Assembly (NCBI RefSeq): GCF_900128445.1
Contig: NZ_LT671417.1
Location: 496,001-560,000, forward strand
Length of the DNA: 64,000 nt
Direction of reading: 5' to 3'
Source: Thermophilibacter provencensis
GTDB taxonomy: Bacteria; Actinomycetota; Coriobacteriia; Coriobacteriales; Atopobiaceae
The notes beneath the pieces are model-generated. The model ran no database searches, had not been told where the DNA came from, and worked only from the letters and a program-made list of their open reading frames with translations. Below, piece after piece: positions 50,730-59,609 of this stretch. Made by a program: the position numbers and the translations under genes. Numbering within the stretch: position 1 is the first letter of the stretch; each line of letters begins with the position of its first letter.

Positions 50730-52031
50730 GTGGGCGCCGCCCCCTGCCGCGGGCTCTCCGCGCGCGACGAGCGCATCGTCGATCTCCTTCGCCGCCTCGT
50801 GCGCATCAACACGGAGCATGCCGATCCCGAGCCCGGGGCCCCCTACGGCAGGGGGTGCGCCGAGGCCCTCGACCTCGTCATGCGGGAGTGCGAGGCGCTC
50901 GGCTTCGAGACACGCCGGGTGGACGAGAGGGTGGCCTGGGCCCAGGTGGGCTCCACGGGGCCCCTTGCGGCGTTCCCGGTCCATCTCGACGTGGTCCCGG
51001 CCGGGGAGGGCTGGGACCACGACCCCTACGCGGCCGACGTGCTGGACGGAGTGCTCTACGGCCGCGGCTGCATGGACAACAAGGTCGGCGCCGCGGTGCT
51101 CGTGGTCCTTCTCGCGGAGCACGCCGCCCGAGACCTTCCGTGCAGGCTTCGCGTCATCTTCGGAACCGACGAGGAAACGGGCATGTCCGATCTGCGCAAA
51201 TACGTTGACGCGGGAGAGGAGATGCCGACCATGGGGTTTGTGCCCGACGCCTCCTTCCCCGTGGTCCGCGGGGAGAAGGCGCGCCTTCACCTGCGTCTCT
51301 CGCGCGCCGTCGAGGACGACGGCCTCGTGCTCCGCGGCGGCTCCATGGCGAACATGGTGCCCGCCGAGGCCAGGGCGACCCTTCCGGACGGGCGAGAGGT
51401 CTCCGAGCGGGGGAGGTCGGCGCACGGGAGCACCCCCGAGCGGGGGGAGAGCGCCATCAGGCCTCTCGTTGCCCGTCTCGTGGAGTCCGGGATGGACCCC
51501 GACGGCGCGCTCGGGGAGGTGGCGCGCCTGCTCTGCGCCGACCTCACCGGCGCCGCGCTCGGCATCGACGAGCCCGACGAGGTGTTCGGGCACACCTCCA
51601 TGAACCTCGGGACGATCGAGCTCGCATCCGGCAGGCTGACGGCCGAGCTCGACGTGCGGTTTGGCTGCGCCATCACTCCGGGCGAGGTGGTGGGTCGCGT
51701 CCGCCGCTCGCTCGGGGGCGCGTGGGAGGTGGAGGTCATCCAGGAGAAGCCCCTGCACCTCGTGCCCGAGGACGACCCCTGCGTTCGCGTCCTTCTCAGC
51801 GCCTACGAGCGCGTGACCGGGGAGCGCGGGGACTGTTCCGTCATGGCGGGCGGCACCTATGCGAGCTACCTGCCCGCGCTCGTCGCCTTTGGGCCCAAGC
51901 TGCCCGGGGCGCACAGCGGGGCCCACGGCGTGAACGAGCACGTGAGCCTCGAGGACGTGGCTCGCGCGGCAGACATATACAGCGAGGCGATCCGGGGCAT
52001 CATCGGACTCGCCGCATCTCGGGAGGACTGA
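50730..52031 (+). CDS. M20-family metallopeptidase (PepV-like dipeptidase)
   Basis: A 433-residue dizinc hydrolase. Metal ligands are visible in F-P-V-H-L-D-V-V-P-A-G (His/Asp about 87-89), G-R-G-C-M-D-N-K and the catalytic/metal E-E in F-G-T-D-E-E-T-G, with a lid domain in the middle and a late His in A-H-S-G-A-H-G. M20 enzymes cleave dipeptides or N-acyl amides. GTG 50730 is two bases after the upstream stop. In this operon it may free cysteine from a conjugate or dipeptide. Confidence 0.85.
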   Translation: MGAAPCRGLSARDERIVDLLRRLVRINTEHADPEPGAPYGRGCAEALDLVMRECEALGFETRRVDERVAWAQVGSTGPLAAFPVHLDVVPAGEGWDHDPYAADVLDGVLYGRGCMDNKVGAAVLVVLLAEHAARDLPCRLRVIFGTDEETGMSDLRKYVDAGEEMPTMGFVPDASFPVVRGEKARLHLRLSRAVEDDGLVLRGGSMANMVPAEARATLPDGREVSERGRSAHGSTPERGESAIRPLVARLVESGMDPDGALGEVARLLCADLTGAALGIDEPDEVFGHTSMNLGTIELASGRLTAELDVRFGCAITPGEVVGRVRRSLGGAWEVEVIQEKPLHLVPEDDPCVRVLLSAYERVTGERGDCSVMAGGTYASYLPALVAFGPKLPGAHSGAHGVNEHVSLEDVARAADIYSEAIRGIIGLAASRED

Positions 52032-52033
52032 GC

Positions 52034-53317
52034 ATGGTTGACTTCATCGGTCTCCTCAAGAAGGAGGTCGTGCCCGCAGAGGGCTGCACCGAGCCCATCG
52101 CAGTTGCCTACGCGGTCTCCATCGCGTCAGAGCAGCTCGGCGGCGAGGCGGCGGAGGTTCGCCTTCGCCTGAGCGCCAACATCATCAAGAACGCCCTCGG
52201 CGTGGGGATCCCCGGCACGGGCATGGTGGGGATTGAGATCGCCGCCGCCCTCGGCGCGGTGGTGCGACGGTCCGACAAAAAGCTCGAGGTGCTCTCGGGC
52301 TTCTCGCCGGAGCAGCTCGCCGCGGCGCGAGCCCTCGTCGACGCCCATGCCGTCCACGTGGAGCAGCAGCCCACGTCCGAGGCCCTCTACATTGAGGCGC
52401 GCCTCACTGACGGGAGGGACGCCTCGCGCGTCGTCATCGTGCGCGACCACACCAACGTGGTGAGGGTGGAGAGAAACGGAGAGGTCCTCGTGGACGAGCC
52501 CGTCTCGGTCGGGGGCGGCTCCGACGACGAGGGGACTGGCCTCACCATCGACTCGATCTATGAGTTCGCGACCACCGTCGCGTTCGACGACATCAGCTTC
52601 ATCCTCGACTGCGTGCCCCTCAACACGCGCGTTAGCGAGGAGGGCCTTCAGGGGGAGTACGGGCTCGAGGTCGGCAGGCGCATCGGCGCCGGCGCGGACC
52701 GTCGCGGGGCCCTGCTCAACAACGCGACGCTGCGGCTCATGTCCGTGACCGCCGCGGCCAGCGACGCGCGCATGGGTGGGTGCCCCCTCTCGGTCATGAC
52801 GTGCGGGGGCAGCGGCAACCAGGGCATTGCGAGCTCGCTTCCCATCATCGAGCTCGCCCGCATGCTGGGATCGTCCGATGAGGACCTCGCGCGCGCCCTG
52901 GTGCTTTCGGACCTCGTCGTCCTGCACATCAAGGAGTACATGGGCCGCCTCTCGCCCCTGTGCGGCTCGGGCATCGCCGGTGGGACGGGCTCCTGCTGCG
53001 GCATCACCTACCTGCAGGGGGGCGGGCTGAGGGAGATAAAGTACGCGATCAACAACATGCTCGCCACGCTGCAGGGCATGATTTGCGATGGCGCCAAGGC
53101 GACCTGCGCGCTCAAGATAGCCGCGGGGACGAACTGCGCGATCCAGTGCTCGACCCTGGCCCTCGCCGACATCTCGCCCACGAGCAAGGACGGCATCATC
53201 TTCGACGATGCCGAGGAGACCATCAAGAACACCGGTCGTCTCATGCGGGAGGGCTTTGCCCAGACCGACGAGGCGATCCTCTCCATCATGCTCGCGAAGC
53301 AGCTGGAGTCGAAGTGA
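52034..53317 (+). CDS. L-cysteine desulfidase (CyuA/YhaM family, UPF0597)
   Basis: A 427-residue iron-sulfur enzyme related to serine dehydratase alpha subunits, which converts cysteine to pyruvate, ammonia and hydrogen sulfide. A family-type P-A-E-G-C-T-E-P-I at 14-22 supplies one cluster cysteine (C18); further conserved Cys are in M-T-C-G-G-S-G-N-Q-G, L-C-G-S-G-I-A-G-G-T-G-S-C-C-G and M-I-C-D-G-A-K. ATG 52034 is two bases after the peptidase stop. It suggests the operon ends with sulfur release from cysteine. Confidence 0.9.
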   Translation: MVDFIGLLKKEVVPAEGCTEPIAVAYAVSIASEQLGGEAAEVRLRLSANIIKNALGVGIPGTGMVGIEIAAALGAVVRRSDKKLEVLSGFSPEQLAAARALVDAHAVHVEQQPTSEALYIEARLTDGRDASRVVIVRDHTNVVRVERNGEVLVDEPVSVGGGSDDEGTGLTIDSIYEFATTVAFDDISFILDCVPLNTRVSEEGLQGEYGLEVGRRIGAGADRRGALLNNATLRLMSVTAAASDARMGGCPLSVMTCGGSGNQGIASSLPIIELARMLGSSDEDLARALVLSDLVVLHIKEYMGRLSPLCGSGIAGGTGSCCGITYLQGGGLREIKYAINNMLATLQGMICDGAKATCALKIAAGTNCAIQCSTLALADISPTSKDGIIFDDAEETIKNTGRLMREGFAQTDEAILSIMLAKQLESK

Positions 53318-53319
53318 CC

Positions 53320-53958
53320 ATGTTCGAGGCGGTCATCTTCGACAAGGACGGCGTGCTCGTCAACACCGAGCCCGAGCTCGACAGGCGTCGGAAGGCGTTC
53401 TTCGCGCGGGAGGGCATCGACGACTCGGGGTTCCCGAGCTTCTACGGGTCCAACAACAAGGTGGTCTGGAGCTGCGTCGAGCCGAGGGACGAGGTCCGGA
53501 GAGAGGAGCTCTACGCGCGGTTCCGCAGGCAGTTCGCGGACGACCCCATGCCCTACGCGCAGCTCGCCACGCCCGGGGTCCACGAGGTGCTCCTCGGCCT
53601 GCGCGAGAGGGGCGTGAGGACGGGCCTGGCCTCCGCCTCCCCGCGCTGGGTCATCGACGGCTTCGTCGAGGCGCTTGGGATATCCGAGCTCCTCGACGTG
53701 ACGGTGAGCGGAGAGGAGTGCGCCGCGTCCAAGCCCGCGCCCGACGTCTACCTTCGGGCCATGGGGCTTCTCGGAGTCGAACCCGCGGCAACGGTGGTGG
53801 TCGAGGACTCGCCGATCGGCCTTCTCGCCGCGCACCGTGCCGGGGCCCTGGTGTGCGCCATGCCCCTGCCGCAGGGGGTGAGCCTCGACCAGTCGCTCGC
53901 CGACGTCCGCCTGTCCTGCCTCGAGGACCTTCTCAGCCTGCCCGGCATGCCGTCCTGA
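53320..53958 (+). CDS. HAD-superfamily phosphatase (beta-phosphoglucomutase/Gph-like)
   Basis: A 212-residue hydrolase. Motif I is F-D-K-D-G-V-L-V (D8, D10), motif II A-S-A-S-P, motif III lysine in S-K-P-A-P-D and motif IV V-V-V-E-D-S-P-I-G, a complete HAD set with a helical cap. Asp+2 and the K-P-A-P-D-V-Y segment are as in sugar-phosphate phosphatases and mutases. It begins two bases after the desulfidase stop and is probably the last gene of the PTS/cysteine operon, where it may remove phosphate from the released sugar. Confidence 0.88.
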   Translation: MFEAVIFDKDGVLVNTEPELDRRRKAFFAREGIDDSGFPSFYGSNNKVVWSCVEPRDEVRREELYARFRRQFADDPMPYAQLATPGVHEVLLGLRERGVRTGLASASPRWVIDGFVEALGISELLDVTVSGEECAASKPAPDVYLRAMGLLGVEPAATVVVEDSPIGLLAAHRAGALVCAMPLPQGVSLDQSLADVRLSCLEDLLSLPGMPS

Positions 53959-54015
53959 CCGCGTATCGGCGCCAGGGGTAGAATGAGGCCCTGCGCGACG
54001 GGGACGGGAGGAAGC

Positions 54016-54687
54016 ATGCGAGACGAGAAGGTCCTGTGGAAGGAGATGGACCGCTTCACGCTGGGGAGTCCTGCGCTCGTCTGCCGGTGGCGGCTCGCGA
54101 GCCGCGCGCTGCCGCTGGAGAACCGCCACCTCCGGGCGCTCGGGCAGCGCGTCGTGAACGGCGGGCTCGTACCGACCGAGCTCGTCGCCTGGGCGAAGCA
54201 GCACATTGAGTGGACGCTCTCGGAGGGCGCCGCGGAGCATCCCGACGGCGTGCTCATGCTCATCCTTGACGGCGAGGGGAGGGCTGCCATGACCGTGGGG
54301 CCCTACGAGCCGCTTGCGCTGCGCACCCCGTCGGCGCTCGCCGACCGCGCCCGCGCGGCGAGCGTTGAGGCGGAGGACACGGGGGTCGCCCCGGAGTCGC
54401 TCTGGCTCGTGCGCGAGGAGGGTCTCATCTGGGGCATCGGTGCGGACGAGCGCCCCTCTGGCGCGGCGACGCTCATGGCCGACCTTGCCAGGACCGTGGG
54501 CTTTGCGGTGGAGCGCAGGGCCGGGCTCGCGGAGGCCCTGCTGGCGGGCGAGGTCTCCTATGACGAGGCCCTTCTCGTTTCTGACGAGCACGGGATCGTG
54601 CCGGCGTCGGGCAGGGCGCAGCCGCGGGCGGAGCGATTTGCCGAGGGGTACGCCAAGCTGCTCTCGTCGATGGGGAGGCGCAGGTAG
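54016..54687 (+). CDS. Unknown protein, faintly similar to class IV aminotransferases
   Basis: A 223-residue protein. The second half (L-W-L-V-R-E-E-G-L-I-W-G-I, then L-M-A-D-L-A-R-T-V-G-F-A-V-E-R-R and E-A-L-L-V-S-D-E-H-G-I-V-P-A) has the order of motifs seen in the C-terminal part of branched-chain aminotransferase and aminodeoxychorismate lyase proteins, but I could not place a catalytic lysine with confidence. GGGAGG precedes ATG 54016. It follows the PTS/cysteine operon by 57 bases. Confidence 0.6.
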   Translation: MRDEKVLWKEMDRFTLGSPALVCRWRLASRALPLENRHLRALGQRVVNGGLVPTELVAWAKQHIEWTLSEGAAEHPDGVLMLILDGEGRAAMTVGPYEPLALRTPSALADRARAASVEAEDTGVAPESLWLVREEGLIWGIGADERPSGAATLMADLARTVGFAVERRAGLAEALLAGEVSYDEALLVSDEHGIVPASGRAQPRAERFAEGYAKLLSSMGRRR

Positions 54688-54694
54688 GGACCCT

Positions 54695-55444
54695 CTACGC
54701 GACCGAGAAGCTCCAGATGTTCTGGGCCTCGGCGCAGATGGTCTCGAGGCCCCAGACGCGCATGCTGCGGCCAACGCTGTTGGAGTCGTGCACGAGGACG
54801 TGGGTTCCGTCCGAGGCCATGCCCTCAACCACGATGTAGTGGCCGACGCGCGTGAACGTGCCGGGCTCCATCGCGCAGATGAGCGGGTGCCCCGCCTCAA
54901 GCTCCGCCTTGAGCTGGCTCTCAACGGCGGGAAGGGTCTGGCTGTTGAGGCCGAGCGTCGCGGCGCCCTCGCTCATGAGCGTCCATGCGCTGCCGTTGCC
55001 GTCGGTGGCATAGCCGTTCTCGGTGCTGAAGGCGGCCATCTGAACGGGGTCGTAGCTCGTGTCGCCCGTCAGGTAGACGTAGACCATCGTGAGCGCGGTG
55101 GGCCCACAGCCCTGCTCGGCAAAGGTCCCGCCGCAGTACTCCGCGTCGGCCCACTGCGGGTCAATCTGGTAGAGGTAGGGCATCTCGCCCTTGCGCCACT
55201 CCTCGCGCGGCGTGCTTGTGACCGCGGGCTCGTCGGCCGTGGCGGGGATGCTCGTGTCAACGGGTCCGGAGGCTTCCGCCTCGCTTGGGCCGGACCCCAG
55301 CGAGCAGGCAGCAATGAGCGTCAGCGCGATGACGAGAAGGGCCCCGGCGCAGACGGCCGCCACGAGCGCCCGCCGCGCCCCGCCTCTCTCGCGCCCCCGG
55401 CGGCTTCCGCCGCGGGCAAGCGTCATGTTGCTGATGTCGTTCAC
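54695..55444 (-). CDS. Exported C39-like cysteine peptidase, probable lipoprotein
   Basis: A 249-residue protein. A basic N-terminus and hydrophobic helix (about 25-46) end in I-A-A-C (C47), a lipobox. After a low-complexity linker, the C39_2-type papain-like domain has Y-Q-I-D-P-Q-W, A-E-Q-G-C-G-P-T-A (Q111, C113), G-H-Y-I-V-V-E (H202) and V-H-D-S-N-S (D220), a full catalytic set. Substrates are unknown; related proteins act on peptides or wall cross-links outside the cell. It converges with the 54016 gene with seven bases between. Confidence 0.85.
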   Translation of the reverse strand: MNDISNMTLARGGSRRGRERGGARRALVAAVCAGALLVIALTLIAACSLGSGPSEAEASGPVDTSIPATADEPAVTSTPREEWRKGEMPYLYQIDPQWADAEYCGGTFAEQGCGPTALTMVYVYLTGDTSYDPVQMAAFSTENGYATDGNGSAWTLMSEGAATLGLNSQTLPAVESQLKAELEAGHPLICAMEPGTFTRVGHYIVVEGMASDGTHVLVHDSNSVGRSMRVWGLETICAEAQNIWSFSVA

Positions 55445-55536
55445 GCCCGCACCCCCGTCTCACGTACCGAAGGATTCTATCACGTGCCCTTTTCCGGCCG
55501 CCTCATGGTCCCTCGTGTCCGCGGAGCGGGGCTTCG

Positions 55537-55563
55537 TGACAGTTGACCCTGTCACCTTTGTCA
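55537..55563. repeat. Single 27-base arm of the TGACA palindrome
   Basis: It starts TGACAGTTGACCCTGTCACC and is identical to part of the right arm at 2422-2463. The exact reverse complement is at 59515-59541, so the two copies form an inverted pair around nifJ. Confidence 0.9.
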
Positions 55564-55903
55564 GGTCGGGGCGGGAGTCAGCCGGGCGTCACAATTTCAC
55601 CACGAACCGGCCGGCCTGAGCCGCCGTCCTTCTCGCCCTGCGGGAGACGAGGCCCCGTCCAGCGCCGCCGTAGGGTAATCCCCCTCATTTCGGGGTATTT
55701 TACCTGCGATTTGTTATACGGGACGTTTTACGGCAAAAACCGCGCGCTCGACCGATTTGCCGCCGAAGTCGTGAATAAAAACGCGCGTGCGGAGTACACT
55801 GTCACCATGCATGGGCCATTGGCCCGACTCAGTCATGTGTCTTGTGAGTGAGAGCTGCCTGAGGCCATGGGGGTCCTCAGGGGACCGGTTCGAAGGAGAG
55901 GAT
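55564..55903. other. nifJ upstream region
   Basis: About 340 bases without a gene. CCCC-CTCATTT-CGGGG (55680s) followed by TATTTT looks like a small terminator or leader hairpin, and TACACT at 55795-55800 is a possible -10 box. Short open frames here lack ribosome sites. GAAGGAGAGG at the end is the nifJ ribosome site. Confidence 0.5.
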
Positions 55904-58900
55904 ATGGCGCGTAAGTTTAAGTCCATGGACGGCAACGAGGCGGCGGCGTACGTCTCGTATGCGTTCACCGAGGTGGCGGGCATCTACCCGATCACCCCGT
56001 CGAGCCCCATGGCCGACCACGTTGACCAGTGGGCCGCTCAGGGCATGAAGAACGTCTTTGGCACGCCGGTCAAGGTCGTTGAGATGGAGTCCGAGGCGGG
56101 CGCCGCGGGCACCGTTCACGGCTCGCTCGGCGCCGGCGCACTCACGACCACCTACACGGCGTCGCAGGGTCTGCTCCTCATGATCCCGAACATGTACAAG
56201 ATCGCCGGCGAGGGTCTTCCGGGCGTCTTCCACGTGTCCGCCCGTACCGTGGCCACCCACGCCCTCAACATCTTCGGCGATCACTCCGACGTCATGGCCT
56301 GCCGCCAGACCGGCTTTGCCATGCTCGCCGAGGGCAACGTCCAGGAGGTCATGGACCTCGCGCCGGTGGCCCACCTCGCGGCCATCGAGGGCAAGGTGCC
56401 GTTTCTGAACTTCTTCGACGGCTTCCGCACCTCCCACGAGATCCAGAAGGTCGCGGTCTGGGACTTCGACGACCTCAAGGAGATGCTGGACATGGACGCC
56501 GTCCAGGCGTTCCGCGACCACGCCCTCAACCCGGAGCACCCGCACGCCCGCGGCTCCCACGAGAACGGCGACATCTTCTTCCAGCACCGCGAGGCCTGCA
56601 ACAAGGCCTACGACGCGCTGCCCGCCGTGGTCCAGTCCTACATGGACAAGATCAACGAGAAGCTCGGCACCAGCTACCACCTCTTCGACTACTACGGCGC
56701 CGATGACGCCGACCGCGTCGTGGTCTGCATGGGCTCCTTCTGCGACACCCTCGAGGAGGTCATCGACTACCTGAACGCCCACGGCGAGAAGGTCGGCCTC
56801 GTGAAGGTCCGCCTGTACCGTCCGTGGTCCGTCGAGGACTTCGTGGCGGCCCTGCCCGAGACCGTCAAGAAGATCGCCGTCCTCGACCGCACCAAGGAGC
56901 CCGGCTCCATCGGCGAGCCCCTCTACGAGGACGTCATCTCTGCGCTGTACGAGGCCGGCAAGACCGAGATCGCCGTCGTCGGCGGCCGCTACGGCCTCGG
57001 CTCCAAGGACGAGCCGCCCGCGGCTGCCTTCGCCGTCTACAAGGAGCTCGAGAAGGACGCCCCCGCCCGCGAGTTCACCATCGGCATCGTGGACGACGTC
57101 ACCAACCTGTCGCTCCCCATGGACCCGGACGCCCCCAACACGGCGGACCCGTCCACGATCGAGTGCAAGTTCTGGGGCCTCGGCGGCGATGGCACCGTCG
57201 GCGCCAACAAGAACTCCATCAAGATCATCGGCGACCACACCGACAAGTACGTCCAGGCCTACTTCCAGTACGACTCCAAGAAGACCGGCGGCGTCACCAT
57301 CTCGCACCTGCGCTTCGGCGACTCCCCGATCCGCTCGCCGTACTACATCAACAAGGCCAACTTCGTCGCCTGCCACAACCCGTCCTACATCATCAAGGGC
57401 TTCCCGATGGTCCGCGACGTCAAGCCGGGCGGCACGTTCCTCGTGAACTGCCAGTGGTCTGACGAGGAGTTCGCCTCCCACCTGCCGGCCGTGGCCAAGC
57501 GCTACATCGCCAAGAACAACATCAACGTCTACCTGATCGACGCCATCGACCTCGCCGAGAAGGTCGGCATGGGCAAGCGCACCAACACGGTGCTGCAGTC
57601 CGCGTTCTTCTCGCTCGCGCAGGTGCTTCCCGCCGAGGACGCCATCGAGTACATGAAGGCCGCCGCCGAGAAGTCCTACGCCAAGAAGGGCCAGAGCATC
57701 GTCGAGGCCAACTGGAAGGCCATCGACGCCGGCGCCACCGCCTACCGCAAGTTCGAGGTTCCCGCGGACTGGGCGAACGCCGAGGACGAGAAGGTCGAGC
57801 TCACGCTCGAGGGCCGCGAGGCCATCGTCAAGCAGGTCCGCGAGCTCATGGAGCCCATCAACCGCATGGACGGCGACTCGCTGCCCGTCTCCAAGTTCGT
57901 CGACGTTGCCGACGGCCAGTGGGAGCTCGGCGCCTCTCAGTACGAGAAGCGCGGCGTCGCCGTTATGGTTCCGCACTGGGACGAGACCAAGTGCATCCAG
58001 TGCAACCAGTGCTCCTTCGTCTGCCCGCACGCCACGATCCGCCCGATCGTGATGAACGCCGAGGAGCAGGCCGCTGCCCCCGAGAACATGCGTCGCCTCG
58101 ACCTCACCATCCCCAAGGGCACCGGCTACACCTTCACCATGGCGATCAGCCCGCTCGACTGCATGGGCTGCACCAACTGCGCGAAGGTCTGCCCGAAGGG
58201 CGCCCTCACGATGGTGCCGCAGGAGTCCGAGCTCGACCAGGCTCCGGTGTGGGACTACGCGGTGAACAAGGTCTCCGAGAAGAAGGAGCTCGTGGCCGCC
58301 AACGTCAAGGGCAGCCAGTACGCCAAGCCGTACCTCGAGTTCTCCGGCTCCTGCGCCGGCTGCGCCGAGACCGCGTACGCACGCCTCGTCACGCAGGTCT
58401 GCGGTGACCGCATGTTCATCTCCAACGCCACCGGCTGCTCCTCGATCTGGGGCAACCCGGCCGCCACGTCGCCGTTCAACGTCAACGCCTGCGGCCACGG
58501 CCCGGCGTGGAACAACTCCCTCTTCGAGGACAACGCCGAGCACGGCCTGGGTCTCGCCCTTGGCTATGACGCCGTCCAGGAGAAGATCGTCGCCGAGACC
58601 GAGAAGCTCCTCCAGTCCGACTGCGCGTCCGACGCCCTGAAGGAGGCTGCGACCGCCTGGCTCGAGGCCCGCACGGACACCGAGGCCAGCAAGACCACCG
58701 CTGCCGCCTACGTCGCCGAGCTCGAGAAGGCCGACTGCGAGACGGCCAAGGCCATCCTCGCCGACAAGTCCTACCTCACCAAGAAGGCCTTCTGGATCTT
58801 CGGTGGCGACGGCTGGGCGTATGACATCGGCTTCGGCGGCCTCGATCACGTCCTTGCCTCCGGCAACAACGTGAACGTCTTCGTCTTTGACACCGAGGTC

Positions 58901-59440
58901 TACTCCAACACCGGCGGCCAGGCCTCCAAGGCCTCCAACATCGGCCAGGTGGCCCAGTTCGCGGCCGCCGGCAAGGTGACCAAGAAGAAGAGCCTCGCCG
59001 AGATCGCCATGTCCTATGGCTACGTCTACGTGGCTCAGGTCGCCATGGGCGCCAACATGAACCAGACGCTCAAGGCCATCCACGAGGCCGTGTCCTACGA
59101 CGGTCCGTCCCTCATCATCGGCTACAGCCCGTGCGAGATGCACTCCATCAAGGGCGGCGGCATGCAGAACTGCCAGATGGAGATGAAGAAGGCCGTGGAG
59201 TGCGGCTACTGGAACCTCTTCCGCTACAACCCGGCTGCCCCCACGGGCAAGAAGTTCACGCTCGACTCCAAGGAGCCGGCCGGCGGATATCAGGACTTCC
59301 TCATGAACGAGGCCCGCTACACCTCGCTCACCCGCTCCTTCCCCGAGCGCGCCAAGGAGCTCTTCGCCGAGAACGAGGAGGCTGCCATGGCTCGCTACGC
59401 GCACCTGCTTAAGCTCAAGGACCTCTACGCCGACGCGTAA
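55904..59440 (+). CDS. nifJ: Pyruvate:ferredoxin (flavodoxin) oxidoreductase, single chain
   Basis: A 1178-residue enzyme that oxidises pyruvate to acetyl-CoA and CO2 and reduces ferredoxin, the main pyruvate exit of a strict anaerobe. Domains in order are the alpha part (Y-P-I-T-P-S-S-P near 27-34), the CoA/gamma part, a two-cluster ferredoxin domain with C-I-Q-C-N-Q-C (from C697) and C-M-G-C-T-N-C (from C753), then the beta part with the proximal cluster C-A-G-C-A-E-T and the thiamine-diphosphate site G-D-G-W-A-Y-D near 967. Length is typical. Among the best codon-biased genes in the window. ATG 55904 follows GAAGGAGAGG. Confidence 0.97.
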   Translation: MARKFKSMDGNEAAAYVSYAFTEVAGIYPITPSSPMADHVDQWAAQGMKNVFGTPVKVVEMESEAGAAGTVHGSLGAGALTTTYTASQGLLLMIPNMYKIAGEGLPGVFHVSARTVATHALNIFGDHSDVMACRQTGFAMLAEGNVQEVMDLAPVAHLAAIEGKVPFLNFFDGFRTSHEIQKVAVWDFDDLKEMLDMDAVQAFRDHALNPEHPHARGSHENGDIFFQHREACNKAYDALPAVVQSYMDKINEKLGTSYHLFDYYGADDADRVVVCMGSFCDTLEEVIDYLNAHGEKVGLVKVRLYRPWSVEDFVAALPETVKKIAVLDRTKEPGSIGEPLYEDVISALYEAGKTEIAVVGGRYGLGSKDEPPAAAFAVYKELEKDAPAREFTIGIVDDVTNLSLPMDPDAPNTADPSTIECKFWGLGGDGTVGANKNSIKIIGDHTDKYVQAYFQYDSKKTGGVTISHLRFGDSPIRSPYYINKANFVACHNPSYIIKGFPMVRDVKPGGTFLVNCQWSDEEFASHLPAVAKRYIAKNNINVYLIDAIDLAEKVGMGKRTNTVLQSAFFSLAQVLPAEDAIEYMKAAAEKSYAKKGQSIVEANWKAIDAGATAYRKFEVPADWANAEDEKVELTLEGREAIVKQVRELMEPINRMDGDSLPVSKFVDVADGQWELGASQYEKRGVAVMVPHWDETKCIQCNQCSFVCPHATIRPIVMNAEEQAAAPENMRRLDLTIPKGTGYTFTMAISPLDCMGCTNCAKVCPKGALTMVPQESELDQAPVWDYAVNKVSEKKELVAANVKGSQYAKPYLEFSGSCAGCAETAYARLVTQVCGDRMFISNATGCSSIWGNPAATSPFNVNACGHGPAWNNSLFEDNAEHGLGLALGYDAVQEKIVAETEKLLQSDCASDALKEAATAWLEARTDTEASKTTAAAYVAELEKADCETAKAILADKSYLTKKAFWIFGGDGWAYDIGFGGLDHVLASGNNVNVFVFDTEVYSNTGGQASKASNIGQVAQFAAAGKVTKKKSLAEIAMSYGYVYVAQVAMGANMNQTLKAIHEAVSYDGPSLIIGYSPCEMHSIKGGGMQNCQMEMKKAVECGYWNLFRYNPAAPTGKKFTLDSKEPAGGYQDFLMNEARYTSLTRSFPERAKELFAENEEAAMARYAHLLKLKDLYADA

Positions 59441-59471
59441 GTTCTTCTCGCTGAGCTGACCGCGCATGCTG

Positions 59472-59502
59472 CGGCCCCCGGCATCACGCCGGGGGCCGTT
59501 TT
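59472..59502 (+). terminator. nifJ terminator
   Basis: CGGCCCCCGGC (59472-59482) pairs perfectly with GCCGGGGGCCG (59488-59498), followed by TTTT. Confidence 0.93.
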
Positions 59503-59514
59503 GCTGACAAAGGT

Positions 59515-59541
59515 TGACAAAGGTGACAGGGTCAACTGTCA
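59515..59541. repeat. Single 27-base arm of the TGACA palindrome (opposite orientation)
   Basis: It starts TGACAAAGGTGACAGGGTCA and is identical to 2389-2415 and to the reverse complement of 55537-55563. A second short CTGACAAAGG lies just before it (59504-59513). Confidence 0.9.
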
Positions 59542-59609
59542 GGTTTTTCGCCGCGCTCGCCGGCATGCCGCTGGCGTCGGGCCATCAGGGGAATGTGGCG
59601 CGGCGGACG

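Noticed and set aside
55877-59566. A 1229-residue open frame on the minus strand opposite nifJ
   Set aside because: It is the antisense of a highly codon-biased gene in GC-rich DNA; its composition is Val/Gly/Leu/Ala/Asp/His low complexity, with no start signal or domain.
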